From assembly GCF_022815725.1 (NCBI RefSeq), contig NZ_JALGRF010000002.1:1116001-1180000 (forward strand): 64,000 bases of DNA, in the 5' to 3' direction. A program made the position numbers and the translations under genes. Shown here piece by piece: positions 33,533 to 43,289 of the stretch (position 1 is the stretch's first letter; every line of letters starts with the position of its first letter). The stretch comes from Streptomyces sp. APSN-46.1 (lineage in GTDB: Bacteria; Actinomycetota; Actinomycetes; Streptomycetales; Streptomycetaceae). Below the pieces are notes generated by a model. The model saw only the letters and a program-made list of their open reading frames with translations, did no database searches and had not been told where the DNA came from.

Positions 33533-34105
33533 CTAAGAGAAGGTCGCGGCCAGCGCCTCCGCCAGCCCGGGCACCAGGCCGCCGCCGGTGAGGACCTCGG
33601 TCGAGGAGTCCTTCTCGCGCAGCCGGACGGCCGACTCGCGCGACCCGTCGCGCAGGACGGCCACGGTCAGCCGTACCTCCTGCCGCTCCGGGTGCCCGGC
33701 GACCCACTTCGCGAGCTGCTTGTCGCTGAGCCCCTCCGGTACGGAGGCCTCCGCCGACGGCGGCAGCATCAGCCGCTCCACCGTCAGCGCGCAGCCGACG
33801 ACGGCGTCGGGCCAGGCGACGGTGCCCAGGAACTTGTCGAGGGCGGTGCCGGCGGGCAGCTCGTCCTGCTCGATCGGGGTGAGGGAGGCCTTGCCGGCGT
33901 CGTCCTGGTCGAGGCCGAGCTGGCCGGCGAGGCGCGGCTCCTGCTTGCGGAGCTTCGCGGTGTCGACGAGGGCGAACAGCCGGGCGGGCTGGTCCCAGCC
34001 GAGGCCGGCCGCGTACTCGTCGATCTCGAGGCAGGCTCGGGTCAGCGGGCTGGCCGCCATCGGAGTGCCGGGGGAGGAGGGGGGAACGTTGGACATGGAC
34101 AACAT
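33533..34105 (-). CDS. PPA1309 family protein
   Basis: 190 residues from ATG 34105; ATG 34096 is possible, and both are served by AAAGGAGG. Family features are [58 protein letters not shown] and [19 protein letters not shown]. It is actinobacterial, cytosolic and of unknown function, typically next to UPF0182 and the Lon-like protease as here. Confidence 0.9.
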   Translation of the reverse strand: MLSMSNVPPSSPGTPMAASPLTRACLEIDEYAAGLGWDQPARLFALVDTAKLRKQEPRLAGQLGLDQDDAGKASLTPIEQDELPAGTALDKFLGTVAWPDAVVGCALTVERLMLPPSAEASVPEGLSDKQLAKWVAGHPERQEVRLTVAVLRDGSRESAVRLREKDSSTEVLTGGGLVPGLAEALAATFS

Positions 34106-34224
34106 CCTGCCTCCTTTCCGCCGGATTGCGGGAACTGACCAGGGGCTCCGTAAGTTGCATCAGTGGGGTCTACGATCGGGGGCCCGTTGAATACCAGACC
34201 CAGCGACTTTCAGAGGTGCGCACC

Positions 34225-37116
34225 TTGGCTTTCCAGATGCCGGACCGCGGCGGAGGCCCTTCGGGGCCACGGATGAGAGTCGGCCGCCCGTCCCGGCGTG
34301 CCCGCACTCTTCTGATGACCTTGGGCGTCCTGGCCGTCCTGGCCATGGCGTTCATCATGTTCGCGGGTTTCTGGACGGACTGGCTCTGGTTCCGCTCCGT
34401 CAAGTACTCCGGCGTCTTCACCACCACCCTGTGGACCAAGATCGGCCTCTTCGCCGTCTTCGGCCTGCTGATGGCGGGTGCCGTGGGGTTCAACATCTGG
34501 CTGGCGTACCGGCTGCGGCCGCCGCTCAGCGCGATGTCGATGGAGCAGCAGAGCCTCGACCGCTACCGGATGAGCATCGCGCCGTACAAGAAGTGGCTGC
34601 TCCTGGGCATCGCCGCGCTCGTCGGCATGATCGCCGGAGCCTCGGCGGCGGGCCAGTGGAAGACCTGGCTCATGTATGTGAACGGGGTGCCCTTCGGCAC
34701 GAAGGACCCCCAGTTCCACATGGACGTGTCGTTCTACACGTTCGACCTGCCCTGGTACCGCTTCCTGCTCGGCTTCGGCTTCGCCGCGGTCGTCCTGTCC
34801 GTGATCGCCGCCGCCGTCGTGCACTACCTGTACGGGGGACTGCGCGTGACGAGCCCGGGCGCCCGGGCCACGGCCGCGGCCACCGGGCACCTGTCGGTGC
34901 TGCTCGGCCTCTTCGTCACCTTCAAGGCCATCGCGTACTGGCTCGACCGGTACGGCCTCGCGGTGAAGTCCAGCGACTTCAAGGCCGCCGACAACTGGAC
35001 CGGCCTGCGGTACGTGGATGCCAACGCCTACCTGCCGGCCAAGACGATCCTCGTGGCGATCGCCGCGATCTGCGCCGTGCTGTTCTTCGCGACGCTGTGG
35101 CGCCGCACCTGGCAGCTGCCCGTCATCGGCTTCGGCCTGATGGTGCTCTCGGCGATCCTGATCGGCGGTCTGTACCCGGCGATCGTCCAGAAGTTCCAGG
35201 TCCAGCCCAATGAGCAGGCCAAGGAATCGCCGTACGTCGAGAAGAACATCAAGGCGACGCGCGACGCGTACGGGATCGCCGGGACCGAGGTCACGGACTA
35301 CGAGGGCGTTCCGCAGACGGACGACAAGGCCAAGCTGCGGCGGGCGGCCGACACCACGGCCAGCGTCCGGCTCCTCGACCCGAACATCGTCTCCCCGGCC
35401 TTCCAGCAGCTCCAGCAGGTCAAGGGCTACTACGGGTTCCCGTCCACGCTCGCCGTGGACCGCTACACCGGCCAGGACACGGTCATCGGGCTGCGCGAGC
35501 TGAACATCGGCGGCATCCCGAAGAACAACTGGATCAACGACCACTTCAAGTACACCCACGGCTACGGCGTGGTCGCGGCCAAGGGCACCACGGTCGGTGA
35601 CCAGGGCGCCCCGGACTTCACCCAGTCCGACCTGCCGTCCAAGGGCATGTTCAGCACGGACTTCCAGCAGCGCATCTACTACGGCGAGCAGACGAAGCAG
35701 TACTCGATCGTCGGCGGTCCGCAGAAGGAGCTCGACTACTCCGACGACAACGGCGAGAAGGAGACGAGCTACCAGGGCAACTCCGGCGTCAACCTGGACA
35801 ACCCGGTCAACCGGGCCGCGTACGCGCTCGCCTTCAGCGAGCCGCAGATCCTGTACTCGGGCGCCATCGGCGAGGGTTCGCGGATCCTGTACAACCGCAC
35901 GCCCAAGGAGCGCGTCGAGGCCGTCGCGCCGTGGCTGACCATCGACGGCGCGCCGTACCCGGCCGTGATCGACAAGAAGGTCGTCTGGATCGTCGACGCG
36001 TACACGACCACCAACGGCTACCCGTACGCCTCGCGCACCACGCTGGGCGTCACGACCGCGGACTCGCTGACCAACAGCCAGCGCGCGGTGGTGGCGCAGG
36101 AGAACCAGGTCAACTACATCCGGAACTCGGTGAAGGCCACCGTCGACGCGTACGACGGCACGGTCAACCTGTACCAGTGGGACACCAAGGACCCGGTCCT
36201 GAAGACCTGGATGAAGGCGTTCCCGGGCACGGTGAAGCCCAAGAGCGAGATCGCCAAGCCGCTCATGGACCACCTGCGCTACCCGCAGGACCTCTTCAAG
36301 GTCCAGCGCGAGCTGCTGACCCGGTACCACGTCACGAACCCGCAGACCTTCCTCAGCGGCAGCGAGGCCTGGGCCGTCCCGGACGACCCGACGGCCAAGG
36401 CCGGTACGGCGCTCCCGCCGTACTACCTGTCGATGAAGATGCCGGGCCAGAAGGAGAAGGACCAGGTCTTCTCGCTCACGACGACCTTCACGCCGAACGA
36501 GCGGCCCAACCTGAGCGCCTACATGGCGGTCAACGCGGATCCGGGCACGCAGGACTACGGGAAGATCAGAATCCTGAAGCTGCCGACGAGCAAGCCCGTC
36601 GACGGCCCCAAGCAGGTACAGAGCAAGTTCCAGTCCGAACCGAAGATCGCCGAGTCGATCCGCCTGCTGCGCGGTGGCGACTCCGAGGTCGAGTACGGAA
36701 ACCTGCTCGCGGTGCCGCTCGAGGGCGGGATGCTCTACGTGGAGCCGGTGTACGTACGCAGTTCCGGGCTGAAGTACCCGCTGCTGCGCAAGGTGCTGGT
36801 CACCTACGGCGGCCAGACGGCCTTCGAGGACACGCTGGAGAAGGCGTTGAACGTGGTCTTCGGGGCCGAGGCGCCGACCACGCCGGTGCCGCCGGAACAG
36901 CCGCCGGGCGAGGGCACCGTCACCCCGCCGACCGCCCAGAACCCGACGGTCAAGGCCGCCCTGGACGATGCGGCGAAGGCGATCGAGGCGGCCGAGAAGG
37001 CCCGCCAGGCCGGCGACTGGGCGGCCTTCGGCAAGGCCCAGGACGAGATCAAGGCGGCGCTGCAGCGGGCGATCGACGCGGAGGCGAAGCTGACGACTCC
37101 CAAGCCGGGAGGCTAG
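34225..37116 (+). CDS. UPF0182 family large membrane protein
   Basis: 963 residues from TTG 34225 (AGAGGTG seven bases upstream); ATG 34237 would give 959. Seven membrane segments fill the first ~350 residues (from [20 protein letters not shown] to [20 protein letters not shown]). A large extracytoplasmic region of ~600 residues follows, with [19 protein letters not shown] and [20 protein letters not shown]. The end is a Pro linker and an Ala/Glu/Lys helix. The family is conserved in actinobacteria and cyanobacteria, with no established function. tRNA-fMet follows 62 bases later. Confidence 0.93.
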   Translation: MAFQMPDRGGGPSGPRMRVGRPSRRARTLLMTLGVLAVLAMAFIMFAGFWTDWLWFRSVKYSGVFTTTLWTKIGLFAVFGLLMAGAVGFNIWLAYRLRPPLSAMSMEQQSLDRYRMSIAPYKKWLLLGIAALVGMIAGASAAGQWKTWLMYVNGVPFGTKDPQFHMDVSFYTFDLPWYRFLLGFGFAAVVLSVIAAAVVHYLYGGLRVTSPGARATAAATGHLSVLLGLFVTFKAIAYWLDRYGLAVKSSDFKAADNWTGLRYVDANAYLPAKTILVAIAAICAVLFFATLWRRTWQLPVIGFGLMVLSAILIGGLYPAIVQKFQVQPNEQAKESPYVEKNIKATRDAYGIAGTEVTDYEGVPQTDDKAKLRRAADTTASVRLLDPNIVSPAFQQLQQVKGYYGFPSTLAVDRYTGQDTVIGLRELNIGGIPKNNWINDHFKYTHGYGVVAAKGTTVGDQGAPDFTQSDLPSKGMFSTDFQQRIYYGEQTKQYSIVGGPQKELDYSDDNGEKETSYQGNSGVNLDNPVNRAAYALAFSEPQILYSGAIGEGSRILYNRTPKERVEAVAPWLTIDGAPYPAVIDKKVVWIVDAYTTTNGYPYASRTTLGVTTADSLTNSQRAVVAQENQVNYIRNSVKATVDAYDGTVNLYQWDTKDPVLKTWMKAFPGTVKPKSEIAKPLMDHLRYPQDLFKVQRELLTRYHVTNPQTFLSGSEAWAVPDDPTAKAGTALPPYYLSMKMPGQKEKDQVFSLTTTFTPNERPNLSAYMAVNADPGTQDYGKIRILKLPTSKPVDGPKQVQSKFQSEPKIAESIRLLRGGDSEVEYGNLLAVPLEGGMLYVEPVYVRSSGLKYPLLRKVLVTYGGQTAFEDTLEKALNVVFGAEAPTTPVPPEQPPGEGTVTPPTAQNPTVKAALDDAAKAIEAAEKARQAGDWAAFGKAQDEIKAALQRAIDAEAKLTTPKPGG

Positions 37117-37178
37117 ACGGGCGGCCGGCCCGTTGGGTAATGGCTCTGTCCCGCGTCGTGATACTGTGGTTTCACCGA

Positions 37179-37252
37179 CGCGGGGTGGAGCAGCTCGGTA
37201 GCTCGCTGGGCTCATAACCCAGAGGTCGCAGGTTCAAATCCTGTCCCCGCTA
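37179..37252 (+). tRNA. Initiator tRNA-fMet (CAT), copy 1
   Basis: A 74-nt cloverleaf without encoded CCA. Anticodon CAT at 37213-37215 in loop CTCATAA. Initiator hallmarks: a C1-T72 mismatch at the end of the acceptor stem and three consecutive G-C pairs in the anticodon stem (GGG/CCC). The T arm GGTTCAAATCC is normal. A weak -10-like GATACT lies at 37160-37165. Confidence 0.97.
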
Positions 37253-37260
37253 CTGAAGAT

Positions 37261-37291
37261 GAAGGCCCGGATCCATGGGATCCGGGCCTTC
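37261..37291 (+). terminator. Terminator after tRNA-fMet copy 1
   Basis: A 14-bp perfect stem (GAAGGCCCGGATCC with its complement) and loop ATG, starting 8 bases after the tRNA. Confidence 0.85.
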
Positions 37292-37444
37292 GTCATGTCC
37301 GGGGAGGGCTCGGGGTAGCTGGAACGGGTGAGTTGAGGCGGGAGCGTGTTTGACTTGTCTCCCTGTGGGCATGTCGACAAAACGCTGTAGTGACCTCACT
37401 GACTGCGACATACCAGGTGTACGCGGGTAGCAGGTGATGCGACG

Positions 37445-39301
37445 ATGGGATTTATGGGGGACAGGTCAACTCTGCTGGAGACAGGGCGGTTTGTGAGGGC
37501 GGAGGCCGAGCCGGGCACGGGAGCCGTAGAGGTGGCTCGGACCGTTAACGCGCAGACCGCATTGACCGATGCGGATTTCGCGGACGAAGCGTTCGTCGAG
37601 GCGGACGTGGCGAGTGTCGCCGAGCTCGAAGCCCGGCACCGGGTGGCCGCCGACAAGGGCGACCCGGGCGCCATGAGCGTGCTCGGGGCGCTGCTGCTGC
37701 GCCGCGGCGATCTCGCCGGGGCGGAGCCCTACCTGCGCGGCGCCACCGCGGAAGGAGACCGGGCCGCCGCGAACAATCTGGGCGTACTGCTGCACCAGCG
37801 CGGCTACCCCGAGGAGGCGGCCGGCTGGTGGCGGGTCGCCGCCGTGGCCGGTTCGGCCCCGGCCGCGCACGCCCTGGGCCGCCACTACCGCGAGCGGGGA
37901 GACGAGCCGGCGGCCGAGTACTGGATGCGCCAGGCGGCGGAATCCGGCCACGCGCTGGGCGCGTACGGGCTGGCCGACCTGCTGGAGCACCGCGGCGACA
38001 AGGGCGTGGAGCGCTGGTTCCGGGCCGCCGCCGAACAGGGGCACCGCGAGGCGGCGTACCGGCTGGCGCGGCACCTGCGCAAGGGCGACCCGGCCGAGGC
38101 CGAGCAGTGGTACCGGCAGGCCGCCGCGCGCGGACACCGGCGGGCCGCGCTGCACCTGGGCGCGCTGCTGGAGGCGCGCGGCGAGCTCAAGGAGGCCGGG
38201 CGCTGGTACCTGACCTCGGCGAAGCAGGGGGAGGCGCGTGCGGCGTGCGCGCTCGGCTTCCTGCTGCGCGACGCCGGGGACGAGGACAGCGCGGCCGCGT
38301 GGTGGCACCGGGCGGCGCAGGACGGCGACGGCAACGCGGCGAACGCCCTGGGCGCGCTGCACGCGGCGCGCGGGGAGACCCAGACCGCGGAGCGCTGGTA
38401 CCGGGCCGCCATGGACGCGGGCGACCAGAACGGGGCGTACAACCTCGCCCTGCTCTGCGCCGCCCAGGAGCGGACCGCGCAGGCCGAGCAGTGGTACCGG
38501 CGGGCGGCGTACGCGGGGCACCGCGAGGCCGCCAACGCGCTGGCCATCATGCTGCTCCAGGTCGGGGACGCGGCGGGAGCCGAGCCCTGGTTCTCGAAGG
38601 CGGCGGAGGCCGGCAGCGTGGACGCCGCGTTCAACCTCGGGATCCTCTTCGCCAGCCGCGACGAGGACCGGACGGCGCTGAAGTGGTACGAGCGGGCCGC
38701 GTCGGCGGGGCACACCGACGCGGCGCTCCAGGTCGGCATCGCCCTGGTCCGCGACGGCGAGGAGCGGGCCGCGGAACGGCACCTGCGGTGCGCGGCGGGC
38801 GGCGGCAGCGCGGAGGCGGCGTTCCGCCTCGCCTCGCTGCTGGAGTCGCTGGCCCCGCCGCCGGAGCCGGTGGCGCTGGGCGAGCCGGTGGGCGGTGTCG
38901 CGAGGACCGAGAGCGAGGAGTGGTACGAGCGGGCCGCCGAGCAGGGGCACCGGCGCGCGCAGGTGCGGGTCGGCATGCTGGCCGCCGCGCGGGGTGACCT
39001 GGGGGTCGCCGCGCGCTGGTACCGGGAGGCGGCCGAGGCCGGCTCCCGGAACGGGGCGTTCAACCTGGGGCTGCTGCTGGCCCGCGAGGGGAACGAACCG
39101 GAGGCGGCGCTGTGGTGGACCCGGGCGGCGGTGGCCGGCCATGGCCGTGCGGCGCTGCGGCTGGGCTTGCTGGCCGCGCGGCACGGGGACCTCGCGGAGG
39201 GGCAGAAGTGGTGCGTACGGGCCATGGAGCTGGGCCCGGCGGAGGTCTCGGAGCGGGCGGCGCGGTTGCGCGACGCCCTGGCCGAGGAGCTCTCCGCCTG
39301 A
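37445..39301 (+). CDS. Sel1-like/tetratricopeptide repeat protein
   Basis: 618 residues from ATG 37445; ATG 37454 is an alternative. After a ~60-residue head it is almost entirely ~35-residue Sel1-like repeats with the pattern AEQWYRxAAxxGHRxAAxxLGxLLxxRGD, about fourteen in a row, giving a superhelical protein-binding scaffold. There is no signal peptide or enzyme domain. It is flanked by two identical tRNA-fMet genes with their own terminators, so it is probably transcribed on its own. Confidence 0.9.
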   Translation: MGFMGDRSTLLETGRFVRAEAEPGTGAVEVARTVNAQTALTDADFADEAFVEADVASVAELEARHRVAADKGDPGAMSVLGALLLRRGDLAGAEPYLRGATAEGDRAAANNLGVLLHQRGYPEEAAGWWRVAAVAGSAPAAHALGRHYRERGDEPAAEYWMRQAAESGHALGAYGLADLLEHRGDKGVERWFRAAAEQGHREAAYRLARHLRKGDPAEAEQWYRQAAARGHRRAALHLGALLEARGELKEAGRWYLTSAKQGEARAACALGFLLRDAGDEDSAAAWWHRAAQDGDGNAANALGALHAARGETQTAERWYRAAMDAGDQNGAYNLALLCAAQERTAQAEQWYRRAAYAGHREAANALAIMLLQVGDAAGAEPWFSKAAEAGSVDAAFNLGILFASRDEDRTALKWYERAASAGHTDAALQVGIALVRDGEERAAERHLRCAAGGGSAEAAFRLASLLESLAPPPEPVALGEPVGGVARTESEEWYERAAEQGHRRAQVRVGMLAAARGDLGVAARWYREAAEAGSRNGAFNLGLLLAREGNEPEAALWWTRAAVAGHGRAALRLGLLAARHGDLAEGQKWCVRAMELGPAEVSERAARLRDALAEELSA

Positions 39302-39317
39302 CCCCGGCACCAGCGAT

Positions 39318-39347
39318 TTGCTTCTGATGGGGGGCCTCACGTAAAGT
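39318..39347 (+). promoter_or_regulatory. Promoter of tRNA-fMet copy 2
   Basis: TTGCTT (39318-39323), an 18-base spacer and TAAAGT (39342-39347), ending 12 bases before the mature tRNA start. A good housekeeping-type promoter. Confidence 0.6.
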
Positions 39348-39359
39348 CGTGTTTACCGA

Positions 39360-39433
39360 CGCGGGGTGGAGCAGCTCGGTAGCTCGCTGGGCTCATAACC
39401 CAGAGGTCGCAGGTTCAAATCCTGTCCCCGCTA
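39360..39433 (+). tRNA. Initiator tRNA-fMet (CAT), copy 2
   Basis: Identical over all 74 nt to copy 1 at 37179-37252, including the C1-T72 mismatch and the three G-C pairs of the anticodon stem. Conserved flanks (ACCGA before, CTGAA after) extend a few bases each side. Confidence 0.97.
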
Positions 39434-39439
39434 CTGAAT

Positions 39440-39476
39440 GACTGAGGCCCGGATCCCATGGATCCGGGCCTCAGTC
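39440..39476 (+). terminator. Terminator after tRNA-fMet copy 2
   Basis: A 17-bp perfect stem (39440-39456 with 39460-39476) with loop CAT, followed by GTTT. Its core GGCCCGGATCC is shared with the terminator of copy 1. Confidence 0.88.
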
Positions 39477-39502
39477 GTTTCCGGGTGCGATCGAAGAGGC
39501 GA

Positions 39503-39534
39503 AGGGGCCCCGGAGCGTCTGCTCCGGGGCCCCT
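39503..39534 (-). terminator. Terminator downstream of catR
   Basis: A 14-bp perfect stem (AGGGGCCCCGGAGC with its complement) and a 4-base loop, ~20 bases beyond the catR stop on the minus strand. Confidence 0.75.
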
Positions 39535-39554
39535 CTCCTGTCTAGGCGGGCTGT

Positions 39555-39974
39555 CTAGGCGCCGGCGCAGTTCGGGCAGAGCCCGCGGTACGTCACCTCG
39601 ACGCCCGAGACCGTGAAGCCGAAGCGCTCGGAGTCGGGGAGGTCGGCCAGCGGGTTGCCCGCCGGGTGGACGTCGCGGATCGCGCCGCACTGGGCACACA
39701 CCAGGTGCTGGTGCGGGTGGTGGGCGTTCGGGTCGTACCGCTTGGCCCTGCGGTCCGTGGAGACCTCCAGGACCTCGCCGAGCGTCACGAGCTCGCCCAG
39801 CGTGTTGTAGACCGTCGCGCGCGAGATCTCCGGCAGTTTGGCCACGGCGCGCGCGTGCACCTCGTCGGCCGTCAGGTGGACGTGGTCACCGTCGTCGAGC
39901 ACCTCGGCCACGACGCGCCGTTGTGCGGTCATGCGCCATCCGCGTCCGCGAAGTCGTTCCAGCAGGTCACTCAT
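39555..39974 (-). CDS. catR: CatR: Fur-family peroxide-sensing repressor
   Basis: 139 residues from ATG 39974. A winged HTH (ADEVHARAVAKLPEISRATVYNTLGEL) is followed by the Fur metal-binding region HHPHQHLVCAQCG and C-terminal CPNC (two CxxC zinc pairs). It is divergent from a monofunctional catalase, the known Streptomyces arrangement in which CatR represses catR and catA and is inactivated by peroxide through oxidation. A perfect inverted repeat in the promoter between them is the likely operator. Confidence 0.93.
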   Translation of the reverse strand: MSDLLERLRGRGWRMTAQRRVVAEVLDDGDHVHLTADEVHARAVAKLPEISRATVYNTLGELVTLGEVLEVSTDRRAKRYDPNAHHPHQHLVCAQCGAIRDVHPAGNPLADLPDSERFGFTVSGVEVTYRGLCPNCAGA

Positions 39975-40039
39975 GCCGCCAGCCTAACAGCGAGGCGACC
40001 CGGTGCAGGTCCCGAACCGTTGTCGAATTGGATGCTTGC

Positions 40040-40067
40040 TTGACTTAGACAAAGTCCATTGTAGGAT
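40040..40067 (+). promoter_or_regulatory. catA promoter with overlapping CatR operator
   Basis: TTGACT (40040-40045), a 16-base spacer and TAGGAT (40062-40067). The inverted repeat GACTT-AGACA-AAGTC (40042-40056) covers the -35 and spacer, the expected place for Fur-type repression. Confidence 0.7.
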
Positions 40068-40118
40068 CCGTTACGGCAAACGCCGAGGACAGGTGCTGGA
40101 ATGACGCAGGAGGCGCAC

Positions 40119-41570
40119 GTGACGCAGGGACCGCTCACCACGGAGGCCGGGGCTCCGGTCGCCGACAACCAGAACAGCGAGACCGCCGGCGTCGGCGGGC
40201 CCGTTCTCCTCCAGGACCAGCTCCTCCTTGAGAAGCTCGCCCACTTCAACCGCGAGCGCATCCCGGAGCGCGTGGTGCACGCCCGTGGCGCCGGTGCGTA
40301 CGGCACCTTCACGCTGACGCGCGACGTCTCTCGGTGGACCCGCGCCAAGTTCCTCTCCGAGGTCGGCAAGCAGACCGAAACGTTCCTGCGCTTCTCCACC
40401 GTCGCCGGCAACCTCGGTGCGGCCGACGCCGTGCGCGACCCCCGCGGCTGGGCGCTGAAGTTCTACACCGAAGAGGGTAACTACGACCTCGTCGGCAACA
40501 ACACCCCGGTGTTCTTCATCAAGGACGCCATCAAGTTCCCGGACTTCATCCACACGCAGAAGCGCGACCCGTACACGGGCTCGCAGGAAGCCGACAACGT
40601 GTGGGACTTCTGGGGTCTGAGCCCCGAGTCCACCCACCAGGTGACCTGGCTGTTCGGCGACCGGGGCATCCCGGCGTCGTACCGCCACATGAACGGCTAC
40701 GGCTCGCACACGTTCCAGTGGAACAACGAGGCCGGCGAGGTCTTCTGGGTCAAGTACCACTTCAAGACCGACCAGGGCATCAAGAACCTCACCCAGGCCG
40801 AGGCCAACAAGCTCGCCGGTGAGGACCCGGACTCGCACCAGCGCGACCTGCGCGAGGCCATCGAGCGCGGCGAGTTCCCGACCTGGACCGTGCAGGTCCA
40901 GATCATGCCGGCGGCCGAGGCGGCCGAGTACCGCTTCAACCCGTTCGACCTCACCAAGGTGTGGCCGCACGAGGACTACCCGCCGATCGAGATCGGCAAG
41001 CTGGAGCTCAACCGCAACCCGGAGAACGTCTTCGCCGAGGTCGAGCAGAGCATCTTCAGCCCCGCCCACTTCGTCCCCGGCATCGGTCCGTCCCCGGACA
41101 AGATGCTCCAGGGCCGTCTCTTCGCGTACGGCGACGCCCACCGCTACCGCGTCGGCATCAACGCCGACCACCTCCCGGTGAACCGTCCGCACGCCACCGA
41201 GGCGCGCACCAACTCCCGCGACGGCTCCCTCTACGACGGCCGCCACAAGGGCGCGAAGAACTACGAGCCGAACAGCTTCGGCGGTCCGTTCCAGACGGAC
41301 CGCCCGCTGTGGCAGTCCACCGCGGTGACCGGCGGCACGGGCAACCATGCCGCGCCGATCCACCGCGAGGACGACGACTTCGTCCAGGCGGGCCATCTCT
41401 ACCGCCTGATGTCGGAGGACGAGAAGTCCCGTCTGATCGAGAACTTGTCCGGCTTCATCGCCAAGGTCTCCCGTGACGACCTCGCCGAGCGCGCGATCAA
41501 CAACTTCCGTCAGGCCGACGGTGACTTCGGCAAGCGTCTGGAAGCCGCGGTCCAGGCCCTCCGCGGCTGA
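40119..41570 (+). CDS. catA: CatA: monofunctional heme catalase
   Basis: 483 residues from GTG 40119, five bases after AGGAGG; ATG 40101 is in frame but overlaps that site. Small-subunit clade-3 catalase: [17 protein letters not shown] (active His), [29 protein letters not shown] (active Asn), and heme-proximal [14 protein letters not shown] with Tyr. It destroys H2O2 in the cytosol. A 13-bp terminator stem follows. Confidence 0.97.
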   Translation: MTQGPLTTEAGAPVADNQNSETAGVGGPVLLQDQLLLEKLAHFNRERIPERVVHARGAGAYGTFTLTRDVSRWTRAKFLSEVGKQTETFLRFSTVAGNLGAADAVRDPRGWALKFYTEEGNYDLVGNNTPVFFIKDAIKFPDFIHTQKRDPYTGSQEADNVWDFWGLSPESTHQVTWLFGDRGIPASYRHMNGYGSHTFQWNNEAGEVFWVKYHFKTDQGIKNLTQAEANKLAGEDPDSHQRDLREAIERGEFPTWTVQVQIMPAAEAAEYRFNPFDLTKVWPHEDYPPIEIGKLELNRNPENVFAEVEQSIFSPAHFVPGIGPSPDKMLQGRLFAYGDAHRYRVGINADHLPVNRPHATEARTNSRDGSLYDGRHKGAKNYEPNSFGGPFQTDRPLWQSTAVTGGTGNHAAPIHREDDDFVQAGHLYRLMSEDEKSRLIENLSGFIAKVSRDDLAERAINNFRQADGDFGKRLEAAVQALRG

Positions 41571-41592
41571 GCGGACCGCTTGCCGCGGTAAG

Positions 41593-41631
41593 ACGCCGGG
41601 CCGGCACCCCCTGGGGGAGCCGGCCCGGCGT
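41593..41631 (+). terminator. catA terminator
   Basis: A 13-bp perfect outer stem (ACGCCGGGCCGGC with its complement) with an additional inner CCCC/GGGG pairing, ending in TTGTG. Confidence 0.8.
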
Positions 41632-41656
41632 TGTGCTGCCGTGGCGAAGCCGCCTG

Positions 41657-41719
41657 CTCCGGTGCTGCGCCGCTCCGGTGCTGCGCCGCTACGTGCTACG
41701 CCGCTACCGTGCTGCGCCG
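41657..41719 (+). repeat. Four tandem 15-16 bp repeats overlapping the CBS gene 3' end
   Basis: Units CTCCGGTGCTGCGCCG (41657-41672 and 41673-41688, identical), then two diverged copies, CTACGTGCTACGCCG and CTACCGTGCTGCGCCG (41689-41719). The last units encode the final residues of the convergent CBS-domain gene. Confidence 0.8.
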
Positions 41720-42091
41720 GGCCGGCACCCAGCAGCGGATGATGTCGCGTACGGACACGATGCCCACCGGTCCGCCGCCCTCCAGCACGATCAGGTGCCG
41801 GAAGCCGCCGTGAGCCATGGCCTCGGCAGCTTCCTGGAGGGTGGCGTCCGGGGTGCAGAACACCACGTTGTTGGTGGTGTGCGCGCCCACGGCCTCCCGG
41901 TCGGGATCGTGGCCCGCGCCGATCGAGTTGAGGATGTCGCGCTCGGTCAGGATTCCGATGCCGCTGTGTTCGGGGTCGAGGACGACGGCCGCGCCGACGC
42001 GCCGGCCGGACATCAGGCAGGCCGCCTGACGGAGGGTGTGCGCGGGTCCGAGGGTGAGGATCACGGTGCTCATGGCGTCGCGGACGAGCAT
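41696..42091 (-). CDS. CBS domain-pair protein
   Basis: 131 residues from ATG 42091; a GTG at 42103 is in frame near AGGAGG. Two CBS motifs fill the protein: VRDAMSTVILTLGPAHTLRQAACLM...GIGILTERDIL and TTNNVVFCTPDATLQEAAEAM...GIVSVRDII. Such stand-alone pairs bind adenine nucleotides and sense energy state; the partner is unknown. The C-terminus is formed by tandem DNA repeats, so its length may vary between strains. Confidence 0.88.
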   Translation of the reverse strand: MLVRDAMSTVILTLGPAHTLRQAACLMSGRRVGAAVVLDPEHSGIGILTERDILNSIGAGHDPDREAVGAHTTNNVVFCTPDATLQEAAEAMAHGGFRHLIVLEGGGPVGIVSVRDIIRCWVPARRSTVAA

Positions 42092-42279
42092 GAAGAGAGC
42101 CACCTCCTGGGTGAGTCCCCCGCTTGGGTGGGTGCGCCGACAGACGAAGTCCCGGACTGAGAGAAGGCCGGACTTAGAGAAGGGATGCACAAGCGCACAA
42201 GCGGGGGGACTCTCAGATTCCCACGGACACGGAGGGTCAGCAAGGAGGCGTACGGGAGGGATTGCCCGGCGGGCACGCG

Positions 42280-43095
42280 TCAGGCGCGCGGACGCAGGTA
42301 TCCGAGCATCTCCTCGTGCAGCAGCCCGTTCGAGGCCGCCGCGTTCCCGCCGTGCACGCCTTCCGCCCCGTCCAGGCTGGTGAAACGGCCGCCCGCCTCC
42401 TGGACCACGACCGCGATGGCCGCCATGTCCCAGAGGTTCAGCTCCGGTTCGGCGCACAGGTCCAGCGAGCCCTCCGCGACCATCATGTACGGCCAGAAGT
42501 CGCCGTACGCCCGCGTACGCCAGCAGGCGCGGGTCAGGTTCAGGAACCCGGGAAGCCGGCCCTGCTCCTCCCAGCCGCTCAGCGAGGAGTAGGAGAAGGA
42601 CGCGTCGCCCAGGGTCGCGACCTTCGACACGCCGAGCGCGGTGGGCTCGCCCGCCGTCTCGCCCAGCGCGCCGCCCGCGTACGCGCCGCCACCCTGCGCC
42701 GCCCACCAGCGGCGGCCCAGCGCCGGCGCGGAGACCACGCCGACCACCGGGTGGAAGACGCCGTCCGCGCCCTGCGCCATCAGGGAGATCAGGGTCGCCC
42801 AGACGGGCACCCCCCGCACGTAGTTCTTCGTACCGTCGATCGGGTCCACCACCCAGCGGCGCGGGCCGGTGCCCTTGAGGCCGTACTCCTCGCCGAGGAT
42901 CGCGTCGTCGGGGCGCGCGGCCAGGATCCCGGCCCGGATGATCTCCTCGGCGGCCTGGTCGGCCTCGCTCACCGGTGTCATGTCCGGCTTGGTCTCGACC
43001 TTCAGGTCGAGGGCTCGGAACCGCTGCATCGTGGCGCTGTCCGCCGCGTCGGCGAGCTCAAGGGCAAGGCGCAGATCATCGTCATACTCGGGCAT
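42280..43095 (-). CDS. hisN: HisN: histidinol-phosphatase (inositol-monophosphatase fold)
   Basis: 271 residues from ATG 43095. IMPase metal site: ILGEEYG (Glu), VVDPIDGTKNYVRGVPVWATLI (Asp-x-Ile-Asp-Gly-Thr) and LNLWDMAAIAVVVQEAGG (Asp). The GTKNYVRGVP variant is typical of actinobacterial HisN, which dephosphorylates histidinol phosphate, rather than inositol phosphatases. The ~190-base gap toward the CBS gene shows no clear element. Confidence 0.88.
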   Translation of the reverse strand: MPEYDDDLRLALELADAADSATMQRFRALDLKVETKPDMTPVSEADQAAEEIIRAGILAARPDDAILGEEYGLKGTGPRRWVVDPIDGTKNYVRGVPVWATLISLMAQGADGVFHPVVGVVSAPALGRRWWAAQGGGAYAGGALGETAGEPTALGVSKVATLGDASFSYSSLSGWEEQGRLPGFLNLTRACWRTRAYGDFWPYMMVAEGSLDLCAEPELNLWDMAAIAVVVQEAGGRFTSLDGAEGVHGGNAAASNGLLHEEMLGYLRPRA

Positions 43096-43289
43096 GGCCG
43101 AACAGTATCGGGACTCCAGTACCCCGGCGAACGAGGTCCACGGTGCGGCCGGACGTGCCCGTGGACAGAAGACGCGCCCTTGACAGGATCTGGCGGCCCG
43201 TCAACTCTGGCGGGGAAGCCAAGCGGAACCCCGCGGAGGTCGATTGGCCGAACGGGGCGGCGCGAAGGGGACGCGAAGGGGAGGCGCGG

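Noticed and set aside
36804..37103. Minus-strand ORF opposite the UPF0182 gene end
   Set aside because: Shadow of an Ala/Glu/Lys helix region; no independent support.
42196..42221. GGAAT-N18-GTG on the minus strand upstream of the CBS gene, resembling a SigR promoter
   Set aside because: The last triplet is GTG rather than GTT and the gene has no thiol-stress link; judged a chance near-match.
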